5,358 nucleotides of DNA from Hydrogenothermaceae bacterium. GTDB taxonomy: Bacteria; Aquificota; Aquificae; Hydrogenothermales; Hydrogenothermaceae. A model generated the notes under the pieces. The model worked only from the letters and a program-made list of their open reading frames with translations. It had not been told where the DNA came from and did not search any database. The stretch lies in contig JALSSE010000019.1 of the NCBI GenBank assembly GCA_026984415.1, positions 1 to 5,358 of the forward strand. Direction: 5' to 3'. Both the position numbers and the translations under genes were made by a program. Shown one piece after another: positions 1 through 5,358 of the stretch. Each line of letters starts with the position of its first letter. Positions within the stretch are counted from its first letter, which is position 1.

Positions 1-1302
1 TTTTTCAACAGGAATAGGTTTGTTTGGTGGCTGCTTTAAAAGCTCAACCATTTTTTGACCCCTTGCAATTTGAGCCTGTGTCGCTTTATCAAGCTCAGCA
101 GCAAATTGTGCAAATGCTTCTAACTCTCTAAACTGTGCAAGGTCAAGTCTTAATGTACCTGCTACCTGTTTCATAGCTTTAATCTGGGCAGAACCACCAA
201 CCCTTGAAACTGATATACCAACGTTAATAGCAGGTCTTATACCTTTGTGGAAAAGGTCTGTTTCAAGGAATATCTGACCATCTGTGATAGAGATAACGTT
301 TGTAGGAATGTAAGCAGCAACGTCACCTTCCTGTGTTTCAACTATAGGTAAAGCAGTTAAAGAACCTGCCCCTTCTTCATCGTTTAATTTTGCAGCCCTT
401 TCAAGTAATCTTGAATGTAAGTAGAAAACATCACCAGGGTAAGCTTCCCTTCCTGGAGGTCTTCTTAAAAGAAGTGATAACTGTCTGTATGCAAAAGCCT
501 GTTTTGTTAAATCATCGTATATAACTAATGCGTGCATACCATTATCTCTAAAGTATTCTCCAATTGTACATCCGATAAATGGAGCAATATACTGCATTGT
601 TGCAGGGTCTGAAGCTGTTGCAGCAACAACAGTTGTGTATTCCATAGCTCCATGTTTTTGTAGTGTTTCAACTATATGTCTTACGTTAGACCTTTTTTGA
701 CCTATAGCAACATAAATACAGTAAACATCCTGTCCTTTCTGGTTTAAGATTGTATCAATACAAACTGTTGTTTTACCTGTTGACCTGTCTCCAATTATTA
801 ATTCCCTCTGTCCTCTACCAATTGGAATCATTGCATCAATTGCTTTGATACCTGTTTGTAATGGTTCATGGACAGATTTTCTTTTTACAACCCCTGGAGC
901 AATTTTTTCAACAGGAGAGTAGTAAGCAATATCTTCAATAGGTCCTTTTCCATCAATTGGATTTCCTAATCCATCTACAACCCTTCCTAATAATCCTTTC
1001 CCAACAGGAACTTCAAGAATTCTTCCTGTTCTTTTAACAAGGCTTCCTTCTTTTAATTTTGTTTCATCACCGAGTAAAACAGCCCCAACACTGTCTTCTT
1101 CAAGGTTAAACACAACACCTACTACGCCATTTTCAAACTCAAGCATTTCTCCAGCTACAGCCTTTTCAAGACCGTAAACTAAAGCAACACCATCACCTAC
1201 TTTTACTACACTACCAACTTCTTCAAGTTTGGCAGATACTTCAAACTCTTCTAATTGTTTTTTTAATATTTCTGCTACTTCATCAGCTCTAATTATGGAC
1301 AT
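1..1302 (-). CDS. atpA: F1Fo ATP synthase alpha subunit, C-terminus cut by window edge
   Basis: This is the alpha subunit of the F1 head, which alternates with beta in the alpha3beta3 hexamer and carries the non-catalytic nucleotide sites. I translated 434 codons from the ATG at 1302 to the left edge with no stop. Bacterial alpha is usually about 500-515 residues, so about 70-80 C-terminal residues (part of the helical bundle) lie outside. Visible landmarks are the N-terminal beta-barrel crown (about residues 25-95), the P-loop GDRSTGKT at 171-178 with Lys177, the Walker B-type segment ALVIYDD ending at Asp263-Asp264, and ISVSRVGG with Arg367. Arg367 is the equivalent of the alpha arginine finger that reaches into the beta catalytic site. 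Family members usually have Gln where this protein has Ser174. The start is fixed by AGGAGG 7 nt upstream. It is the last visible gene of the b'-b-delta-alpha run; gamma would be expected next. Confidence 0.98.
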   Translation of the reverse strand, partial: MSIIRADEVAEILKKQLEEFEVSAKLEEVGSVVKVGDGVALVYGLEKAVAGEMLEFENGVVGVVFNLEEDSVGAVLLGDETKLKEGSLVKRTGRILEVPVGKGLLGRVVDGLGNPIDGKGPIEDIAYYSPVEKIAPGVVKRKSVHEPLQTGIKAIDAMIPIGRGQRELIIGDRSTGKTTVCIDTILNQKGQDVYCIYVAIGQKRSNVRHIVETLQKHGAMEYTTVVAATASDPATMQYIAPFIGCTIGEYFRDNGMHALVIYDDLTKQAFAYRQLSLLLRRPPGREAYPGDVFYLHSRLLERAAKLNDEEGAGSLTALPIVETQEGDVAAYIPTNVISITDGQIFLETDLFHKGIRPAINVGISVSRVGGSAQIKAMKQVAGTLRLDLAQFRELEAFAQFAAELDKATQAQIARGQKMVELLKQPPNKPIPVEK

Positions 1303-1309
1303 TTAAAAA

Positions 1310-1315
1310 CCTCCT
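1310..1315 (-). promoter_or_regulatory. Ribosome binding site of atpA
   Basis: The mRNA reads AGGAGG, then a 7-nt spacer TTTTTAA, then ATG. This is a perfect anti-16S match at ideal spacing and lies in the 28-nt gap after the delta stop codon. It is among the strongest start contexts in the window, fitting the need for three alpha copies per complex. That link to stoichiometry is inference. Confidence 0.9.
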
Positions 1316-1330
1316 GTTCTTTTCTTTTAT

Positions 1331-1879
1331 TTAAAATTTTGTTAATTGCTGTCTTAATTTTTCCATATAAGATTTAACAGATGCATCAACTATATAACTG
1401 CCTGTTCTAACTATAAGTCCACCGATAATTGACGGGTCTTGTTTAACCTGAAATTCTACTTTTTTTCCTATTTTATTTTCAAGTAATTTTTTAATATTTT
1501 CTAAAAGTTCTTCATCTACTTTATAAGCTGTAATAACTTCTCCCTGAACAGTTGCAAAGAATTTCTCTACTTCAAATCTAAACGCCCTTCCTAAGTCTTT
1601 AACCACATTACCTTTATTAATTTTAGCAAGGTATAAAAGGGCTTCCTTTACATTTTTATCTAAATTTGCTTTTTCTGAAATGGATTCTATTATTTTTGCT
1701 TTTTCTTGGTAAGGGATTTGAGGATTTAGTAATAAACTTCTAAACTCTGGGTTTCTTTTGTAAAGTTCAGATAAAAATTCTAAATTACTTGCAACTGCAA
1801 GAAGCTTTTCTTCTTCCTTTGGAGTTTTATTTAGAAGTACTTTTACAACCCTTTTTAAAACTTTAGTATCAACTTTCAA
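1331..1879 (-). CDS. atpH: F1Fo ATP synthase delta subunit (OSCP homologue), TTG start
   Basis: The delta subunit sits on top of the alpha3beta3 head and joins it to the b/b' peripheral stalk; it is cytoplasmic with one copy per complex. The 182-residue length is normal. Residues 1-105 form the helical N-terminal domain that binds alpha. The C-terminal domain carries the family signature around 148-167: Asp148-Pro-Ser-Ile-Ile-Gly-Gly154, then Asp165 and Ser167. The N-terminal family pattern resembling RYAKAL is altered here to RVVKVL (residues 10-15). The start codon is TTG. In this frame only six codons (AAT CTC TGG AGG CAT AAG) separate an upstream TAA from the TTG, none of them an initiator, and GGAGG lies 6 nt before it. 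The gene begins 1 nt after the b stop codon and ends 28 nt before atpA, so it is co-transcribed with both. Confidence 0.96.
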   Translation of the reverse strand: MKVDTKVLKRVVKVLLNKTPKEEEKLLAVASNLEFLSELYKRNPEFRSLLLNPQIPYQEKAKIIESISEKANLDKNVKEALLYLAKINKGNVVKDLGRAFRFEVEKFFATVQGEVITAYKVDEELLENIKKLLENKIGKKVEFQVKQDPSIIGGLIVRTGSYIVDASVKSYMEKLRQQLTKF

Positions 1880-1880
1880 C

Positions 1881-2441
1881 TTATGCCTCCAGAGATTTTA
1901 TAGTCTTATTAAGTAATGTTTTGTTCACCGATTCGTCCATTTTTTCTTTTATTAATTTCTCTGAAATTTCAAGGGCTTTTTCAACGGCATATTTTTTAAG
2001 CTCAGCTTCACCTTTTCTTATTTCTATATTTATTGCTTCTTTTGCCTGCTGTTTTATCCTTTCTGCCATTTCTTCTGCTTCCTGTAAAGCTTTTTCCCTT
2101 TCTAACTGAGCTGTATGTTCTGTTATTTTTACGCTCTCTTCTAATCTAAATTTTGCATCTTCTAATTTTTTGTTAGCTTCTTCTAAAGCTTTTATACTGT
2201 CTTCTCTTGCCTTTTTAGCTTCTTCAACCATAGAAGCAACAGATTCTCTTCTGTCTTTAAAGAATTTCACAATGTATTTTTTAGCAACAAAGTAAATAGC
2301 CACAAGCATAATAACTAAGTTAATTGTTTTCCACATAAGTTCTGCTGTGTGTGATTCTCCAGATGTTTCTCCTCCACCTTCAGTGGCAAAAGAAATCCCT
2401 GCAACCACTAAAACAAGCAAAATCATATAGAACTTTTTCAT
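1881..2441 (-). CDS. atpF: F1Fo ATP synthase b subunit with signal-peptide-like N-terminus
   Basis: This is one of two peripheral-stalk subunits that hold the F1 head still against the rotating c-ring. It has 186 residues. Residues 1-19 look like a signal peptide: Lys2-Lys3, a hydrophobic core from about 5 to 15, and Ser17-Phe-Ala19 before Thr20, a plausible signal peptidase I site. A polar Gly/Glu/Ser/Thr stretch (20-34) follows, then the true membrane helix at about 37-54. A long charged heptad-rich coiled coil (about 60-186) is full of Glu, Lys and Ala and reaches up to delta. The ATG overlaps the b' stop as ATGA, which suggests translational coupling and paired synthesis of b' and b. Gene order b'-b-delta-alpha is the one used in cyanobacteria and other bacteria with a split stalk. 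Its longer N-terminus compared with b' also matches the b rather than b' role there. Confidence 0.95.
   Translation of the reverse strand: MKKFYMILLVLVVAGISFATEGGGETSGESHTAELMWKTINLVIMLVAIYFVAKKYIVKFFKDRRESVASMVEEAKKAREDSIKALEEANKKLEDAKFRLEESVKITEHTAQLEREKALQEAEEMAERIKQQAKEAINIEIRKGEAELKKYAVEKALEISEKLIKEKMDESVNKTLLNKTIKSLEA
1886..1890 (-). promoter_or_regulatory. Ribosome binding site deciding the TTG start of atpH
   Basis: The mRNA reads GGAGG, then CATAAG, then TTG. The GGAGG is inside the last codons of the b gene (GAG GCA TAA), so the two genes share these bases. The 6-nt spacing and the upstream in-frame stop make TTG at 1879-1877 the initiator. Confidence 0.85.
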
Positions 2442-2884
2442 GCTGCCTTCTCCTCAGGTATAATTTTATGAACAATCTCTTCTGCTATTTTTTCAATAAT
2501 CACGTCCATTGTTTTCTTCTCTAATTCAACTACCCTTTCAACTTCTTTTCTAGCCTCTTCAATCTCTTTTTCAGCTTCTTCAGACGCAGCTTTTATAACT
2601 TTTGCAACTAATTCGCTTGTTTCTAACTTAGCTTCATCCATTATTTTCTTAGATTTTATTTTGATTTGCTCTAATATTTCATCAACTTCTTCTAATATTT
2701 TTTGGGCTTTTTGATTATTTTCTTCTGCTTCTTTTAGAAGTTTTTCAATTGTCTCTTCCCTTTCTTTAAATGCTTCTAAATAAGGGTCAAAGTAGATTTT
2801 CTTCATAATGAAAGTAAAAATCAAGAATATAACTAATTGAACGAACAGTGTAATATCAGGTATAACTCCAACGTGTATTCCCAC
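2438..2884 (-). CDS. atpF2: F1Fo ATP synthase b' subunit, GTG start
   Basis: This is the second peripheral-stalk subunit, expected to pair with b as a heterodimer (also called atpX or b'). It has 148 residues: a short N-terminus, one membrane helix at about 9-28, then the family-typical junction Phe32-Asp-Pro-Tyr followed by Glu-Arg-Glu-Glu-Thr-Ile (41-46). A long Glu/Lys coiled coil runs from about 40 to 142. Unlike b it has no signal peptide in front of its membrane helix. The start codon is GTG: AGGAGG lies 6 nt upstream, an in-frame TAA closes the frame five codons before the GTG, and the first internal ATG (residue 27) would delete the membrane helix. It is the first gene of the ATP synthase run, 76 bp after rnr. 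Calling it b' rather than b rests on its position, shorter length and lack of an N-terminal extension. Confidence 0.93.
   Translation of the reverse strand: MGIHVGVIPDITLFVQLVIFLIFTFIMKKIYFDPYLEAFKEREETIEKLLKEAEENNQKAQKILEEVDEILEQIKIKSKKIMDEAKLETSELVAKVIKAASEEAEKEIEEARKEVERVVELEKKTMDVIIEKIAEEIVHKIIPEEKAA
2446..2455 (-). promoter_or_regulatory. Ribosome binding site of atpF inside the b' coding end
   Basis: The mRNA reads GAGGAGAAGG ending 4 nt before the ATG. GAGGAG gives an 8-nt spacer and AAGG gives 4 nt. The bases encode Glu-Glu-Lys near the C-terminus of b', so the purine run does double duty as coding sequence and binding site, next to the ATGA stop/start overlap at 2441-2438. Confidence 0.8.
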
Positions 2885-2890
2885 AGTTAT

Positions 2891-2896
2891 CCTCCT
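2891..2896 (-). promoter_or_regulatory. Ribosome binding site deciding the GTG start of b'
   Basis: The mRNA reads AGGAGG, then ATAACT (6 nt), then GTG. This perfect core at good spacing, with a stop codon just upstream in frame, fixes initiation at the GTG at 2884-2882. Confidence 0.88.
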
Positions 2897-2929
2897 AAAT
2901 TATGTTGTAAAGGAATGTAAATTTTATAT

Positions 2930-2958
2930 ATCATATCAAAGATTTGAAAAGAATTCAA
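2930..2958 (-). promoter_or_regulatory. Probable sigma70-type promoter for the ATP synthase genes
   Basis: Reading the minus strand, TTGAAT (2958-2953, 4 of 6 to the -35 consensus) is followed by exactly 17 nt and then TATGAT (2935-2930, 5 of 6 to the -10 consensus). Transcription would start near 2923, giving a leader of about 38 nt that contains the b' ribosome binding site. It is the only sizeable gap in the window. It allows atp expression independent of rnr, although read-through from rnr is also likely because no strong terminator separates them. Chance matches are more frequent in AT-rich DNA, hence moderate confidence. Confidence 0.6.
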
Positions 2959-2959
2959 A
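2943..2959. repeat. Short inverted repeat over the -35 region
   Basis: TTTGAA (2943-2948), a 5-nt centre, then TTCAAA (2954-2959). The right arm overlaps the proposed -35 hexamer. A pair of 6-bp AT-rich arms could be a repressor or activator site, but it is short enough to be chance. As an RNA hairpin it would be too weak and has no following U tract. Confidence 0.3.
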
Positions 2960-2960
2960 A

Positions 2961-5066
2961 TTAATTGTTTTCAGAATCGGCTAAAGATAAATCTAATCTT
3001 TTTAAGTCCTCATCAACTTTTTCAATAATTACTTTTATTTTATCCCCTAACCTGTATATTTTTTCTTTACTAATCAGCCTGTGGTTTTTTTCGTCATACT
3101 CAAAATATCCCGGTAAGTTAGAGATATGAATGTGTCCTTCTATCAGGTATTTTTCTATTTCAACAAAAAGTCCAAAAGACACAACCCCTGTAATTATTCC
3201 TTCAAATTCCTCTCCAACGTGGTCTTTTAAAATCCTCAATTTTAATATTTCTAATGCATCTCTCTCTGCTTCATCTGCAACCCTTTCCATTTTTGAACAC
3301 TGCTGGGCTACCACATCAAGTTTTTCAGGAAGTTTTTGTAAATCCTTTTTAGTAAATTTATTTTTTATAGCCCTTTTTAGCATCCTATGAACCCATAAAT
3401 CTGCATATCTTCTTATTGGAGATGTAAAATGTGTATAACAATCAGATGCAAGACCAAAATGTCCAATATTTTCTGTGGTATATTTTGCCTGTTTCATAGT
3501 TCTTAAGGACATAAACCTTATTAATGACTCTTCTGGAGTTCCTACAAACTTTTTAAGTATTTTTTGTATAAATTTAGGAGTAATGTCATCAGGATAGGAT
3601 ATTTTGTATCCTAATCCAGAAACTAAATCAACAAATTTTATAACTTTCTCAATATCAGGTTCTTCATGAGTTCTATAAATAAAAGGATAGTTATTTTTTT
3701 CCATATGTCTTGCTACAGTTTCGTTTGCAATTATCATAAATTCTTCAATTAACCTGTGGGCTAAATGCCTTTCATAAGGAACTACATCGTAAGGGTCTCC
3801 TGTTTCTGTAAAAAGTATTTTAGATTCTGGCATGTCAAAATCTATACTTCCTCTCTTTTCTTTAGCCTTCATTAATATTTTTGCCAGTTTTTCCATATGT
3901 CTAAGGGGTTTCACAACATCAGGAAATTTTTTTTCTAAATCAACATCTCCAACAATAATAGCAAGAGCCTGGTCATAGGTAAGCCTTGCTTTGCTGATTA
4001 TAACACTTTCATAAATGTCGTAATCAATAACATTCCCCTTTGGGTCAATAAGCATCTCACAGGTAAATGCATACTTTTTTTCATTTGGTCTTAAGCTACA
4101 TAATTCTGCGGCTAATCTTTCTGGGAGCATATGTAATGCTTTTTCTGGAAGGTAATAGGTATTTCCTCTTTCAAAAGCTTCTTTGTCTATAGCTCCTCCT
4201 TCTTTTACATAATGTGAAACATCTGCTATATGGACAAATAGCCTGTAATTTTTTCCCTCTTTTTCAATTGCAACAGCATCATCAAAATCCCTTGCACTTT
4301 CAGGGTCTATTGTGAAACAAATCTGCTCTAATAGGTTTTTTCTATTTCTTGTTAATCTAACTGTAGAACTTAAGTTTTTGGCTTCTTCCACAGCTTCTTT
4401 TGAATGTGATGTTGGTAGGTTATACTTCCTTGCAATTATTTCTGCCACTGTTCTTGTGTTTTTGGTCGTACCAAGAACCTCTATAATTTTTCCTTTTGCC
4501 GATATACCCTTTTCAGGGTATCTTGTAATTTCAACTACAACATAACTTCCTTTTTTTATCTGTTTTGCCTCTTTTTTTGAAACATAAACTTTGTGAGGGA
4601 CAACAACGTCAGAAAGGGATACGTAATATCTATTCTTTTCTTTATGTAAAGTTCCAACAGCTGTTTTGACTGCCCTTTTTAAAACTTTTACAACTTTTGC
4701 TTCATTTTTCTTTTTTCTTGTAAGAACTTTTGCTAAAACAACATCTCCGTCAAAAAGATACCTCATTTCTGGGGGAGGAATAAAAAGGTCTTCAACTTCT
4801 TCACCAATTATTAAAAATCCATATCCACTTGGATGGGCTTCTACAGTACCTTCAACAAGTTCCGTTTTTTTCTCTTCAAGTTCTTTTAGTATGTATTTTC
4901 CTTTATAGTATTTCAGAACTCCTTTTTTTATAAGGGATTTCAGAAGTTTCCTAAATTCTTTTTTCTCTTCTTTAGGTACCCCCAACTTCCTCATCAGCAT
5001 TTTAAAAAATGCCGGTTTACCCCTTCTTTTTAAAAAGTCTATAATTTCTTTTTCCTGTATATTCAT
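2961..5066 (-). CDS. rnr: RNase R-type 3'-5' exoribonuclease (RNase II/R family)
   Basis: This enzyme degrades RNA processively from the 3' end to nucleoside monophosphates, and RNase R can unwind structured RNA. It has 701 residues. Order of parts: a winged-helix HTH (about 1-60), a first cold-shock/OB domain (about 70-130, with EGTVEAHPSGYGFL), a second OB domain (about 133-196), the RNB catalytic domain (about 240-570) and a C-terminal S1 domain (about 617-697). The four metal-binding aspartates are present as Asp254, Asp260, Asp262 and Asp263 (FTIDPESARDFDDAV), with the same spacing as in E. coli RNase R. Other signatures are HIADVSHYV (279-287), EEFMIIANE (441-449) and HFTSPIRRYADL (546-557). 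The HTH and two OB domains favour RNase R over RNase II. It is shorter than E. coli RNase R (813) and stops right after S1, lacking the basic tail. The ATG lies 2 nt after the upstream stop, with no well-spaced ribosome binding site. Confidence 0.95.
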   Translation of the reverse strand: MNIQEKEIIDFLKRRGKPAFFKMLMRKLGVPKEEKKEFRKLLKSLIKKGVLKYYKGKYILKELEEKKTELVEGTVEAHPSGYGFLIIGEEVEDLFIPPPEMRYLFDGDVVLAKVLTRKKKNEAKVVKVLKRAVKTAVGTLHKEKNRYYVSLSDVVVPHKVYVSKKEAKQIKKGSYVVVEITRYPEKGISAKGKIIEVLGTTKNTRTVAEIIARKYNLPTSHSKEAVEEAKNLSSTVRLTRNRKNLLEQICFTIDPESARDFDDAVAIEKEGKNYRLFVHIADVSHYVKEGGAIDKEAFERGNTYYLPEKALHMLPERLAAELCSLRPNEKKYAFTCEMLIDPKGNVIDYDIYESVIISKARLTYDQALAIIVGDVDLEKKFPDVVKPLRHMEKLAKILMKAKEKRGSIDFDMPESKILFTETGDPYDVVPYERHLAHRLIEEFMIIANETVARHMEKNNYPFIYRTHEEPDIEKVIKFVDLVSGLGYKISYPDDITPKFIQKILKKFVGTPEESLIRFMSLRTMKQAKYTTENIGHFGLASDCYTHFTSPIRRYADLWVHRMLKRAIKNKFTKKDLQKLPEKLDVVAQQCSKMERVADEAERDALEILKLRILKDHVGEEFEGIITGVVSFGLFVEIEKYLIEGHIHISNLPGYFEYDEKNHRLISKEKIYRLGDKIKVIIEKVDEDLKRLDLSLADSENN

Positions 5067-5068
5067 AA

Positions 5069-5358
5069 CTAAAATTCTATACCAACTTCACCTAAAATTC
5101 CCTGGAATTTTAAATCTGAATTAAAATCTTTTCCATTTACATCAAGATTATCAATTTTTAATCTCTGATATTTGTACCCTAAACCAGCATATAAACCTGC
5201 AATTGCAGGAATACTTAATATTTTCACTTTTGCAAGAGCTTTTACGTCAACTAAAGAATTTCCGTCGTAAGATATTCCTTTTCCTTCTAAATCAAAGATT
5301 AAATCCGAAACCATTGGAATTAAAGGAACTGATACAGAAGCTCCAAGATAAAGCATAG
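5069..5358 (-). CDS. Probable outer-membrane beta-barrel protein, C-terminal fragment
   Basis: The frame is open to the right edge and ends in TAG at 5071-5069, so only about 96 C-terminal residues are seen and the real start lies outside. The fragment alternates hydrophobic and polar residues in short strands separated by polar Asp/Asn/Gly turns. Examples are strands like LYAGLGYKYQRLKI and LGASVSVPLIP, and loops such as NLDVNGKDFNSD. It ends in GEVGIEF; a terminal Phe preceded by alternating residues is the usual C-terminal signal of outer-membrane barrels read by BamA. The pattern resembles small 8-stranded barrels of the OmpW/TIGR04219 type, but I cannot assign a family with certainty and give no symbol. 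The stop codon is 2 nt before the rnr ATG, suggesting a shared transcript, though no functional link to RNA decay is evident. Confidence 0.6.
   Translation of the reverse strand, partial: MLYLGASVSVPLIPMVSDLIFDLEGKGISYDGNSLVDVKALAKVKILSIPAIAGLYAGLGYKYQRLKIDNLDVNGKDFNSDLKFQGILGEVGIEF

Noticed and set aside
1921..2109. Plus-strand open frame of 62 codons inside the b gene
   Set aside because: It is antisense to the coiled-coil region; its Ser/Phe/Ala-rich translation is the complement of Glu/Lys/Ala codons, and no ribosome binding site or family pattern supports it.
2438..2884. b' and b as a recent tandem duplication of one gene
   Set aside because: They share only architecture (membrane helix plus coiled coil); residue identity outside Glu/Lys repeats is low and N-termini differ, fitting an ancient b/b' pair.
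2943..2959. Inverted repeat as a rho-independent terminator of rnr
   Set aside because: The arms are only 6 AT-rich base pairs, there is no GC core, and no U tract follows directly on the transcribed strand.
3130..4908. Three plus-strand open frames (3130-3390, 4312-4545, 4666-4908) opposite rnr
   Set aside because: All are antisense to well-conserved RNase R domains, have low-complexity Ser/Phe-rich translations and no family resemblance.
5354..5356. ATG at the right edge as the start of a 95-residue protein
   Set aside because: The frame stays open to the window edge, and the protein begins mid-barrel with no signal peptide, so this is most likely an internal Met of a longer outer-membrane protein.
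1..5358. A novel defence, mobile or RNA-based system
   Set aside because: Coding density is near complete with recognisable housekeeping genes, and I saw no direct-repeat arrays, transposase motifs, tRNA/rRNA segments or long structured non-coding stretch.

Overview
The window is an ordinary block of core genes, all on the minus strand. In transcription order (right to left) they are: the 3' end of a probable outer-membrane beta-barrel protein gene (5358-5069), an RNase R-type 3'-5' exoribonuclease gene (rnr, 5066-2961), and a run of F1Fo ATP synthase genes. That run comprises b' (2884-2438), b (2441-1881), delta (1879-1331) and alpha (from 1302, cut by the left window edge after 434 codons).

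Organism: the DNA is AT-rich (estimated by eye, not counted). The proteins are rich in Lys, Glu and Ile, and Arg is written mostly AGA/AGG, as is common in thermophiles. A paired b'/b peripheral stalk, a b subunit with a signal-peptide-like N-terminus, and an OmpW/TIGR04219-like barrel fragment ending in Phe point to a Gram-negative bacterium. My best guess is an Aquificota member of the Hydrogenothermaceae type (Sulfurihydrogenibium/Persephonella-like). This is inference, not a database result.

Layout: the genes are tightly packed and the longest gap is 76 bp (2885-2960), between rnr and b'. The barrel gene ends 2 nt before the rnr ATG. rnr has no well-placed Shine-Dalgarno, so those two are probably translationally coupled. 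The 76-bp gap holds a good sigma70-type promoter (TTGAAT, 17 nt, TATGAT) that can drive the ATP synthase genes independently of rnr. Within the ATP synthase run, b' and b overlap as ATGA, b and delta are separated by 1 nt, and delta and alpha by 28 nt. Each of the four has a purine-rich ribosome binding site. The b' gene starts with GTG and the delta gene with TTG.

How they work together: b' and b form the peripheral stalk, delta caps it on the F1 head, and alpha is the non-catalytic hexamer subunit. Genes for gamma, beta and epsilon would be expected to the left. The membrane-rotor genes atpB (a) and atpE (c) are not upstream of b' as they are in many bacteria, so they must lie elsewhere. 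I found no RNA gene, mobile element, CRISPR array or novel system; the findings are modest and mostly concern start codons, coupling and regulation.
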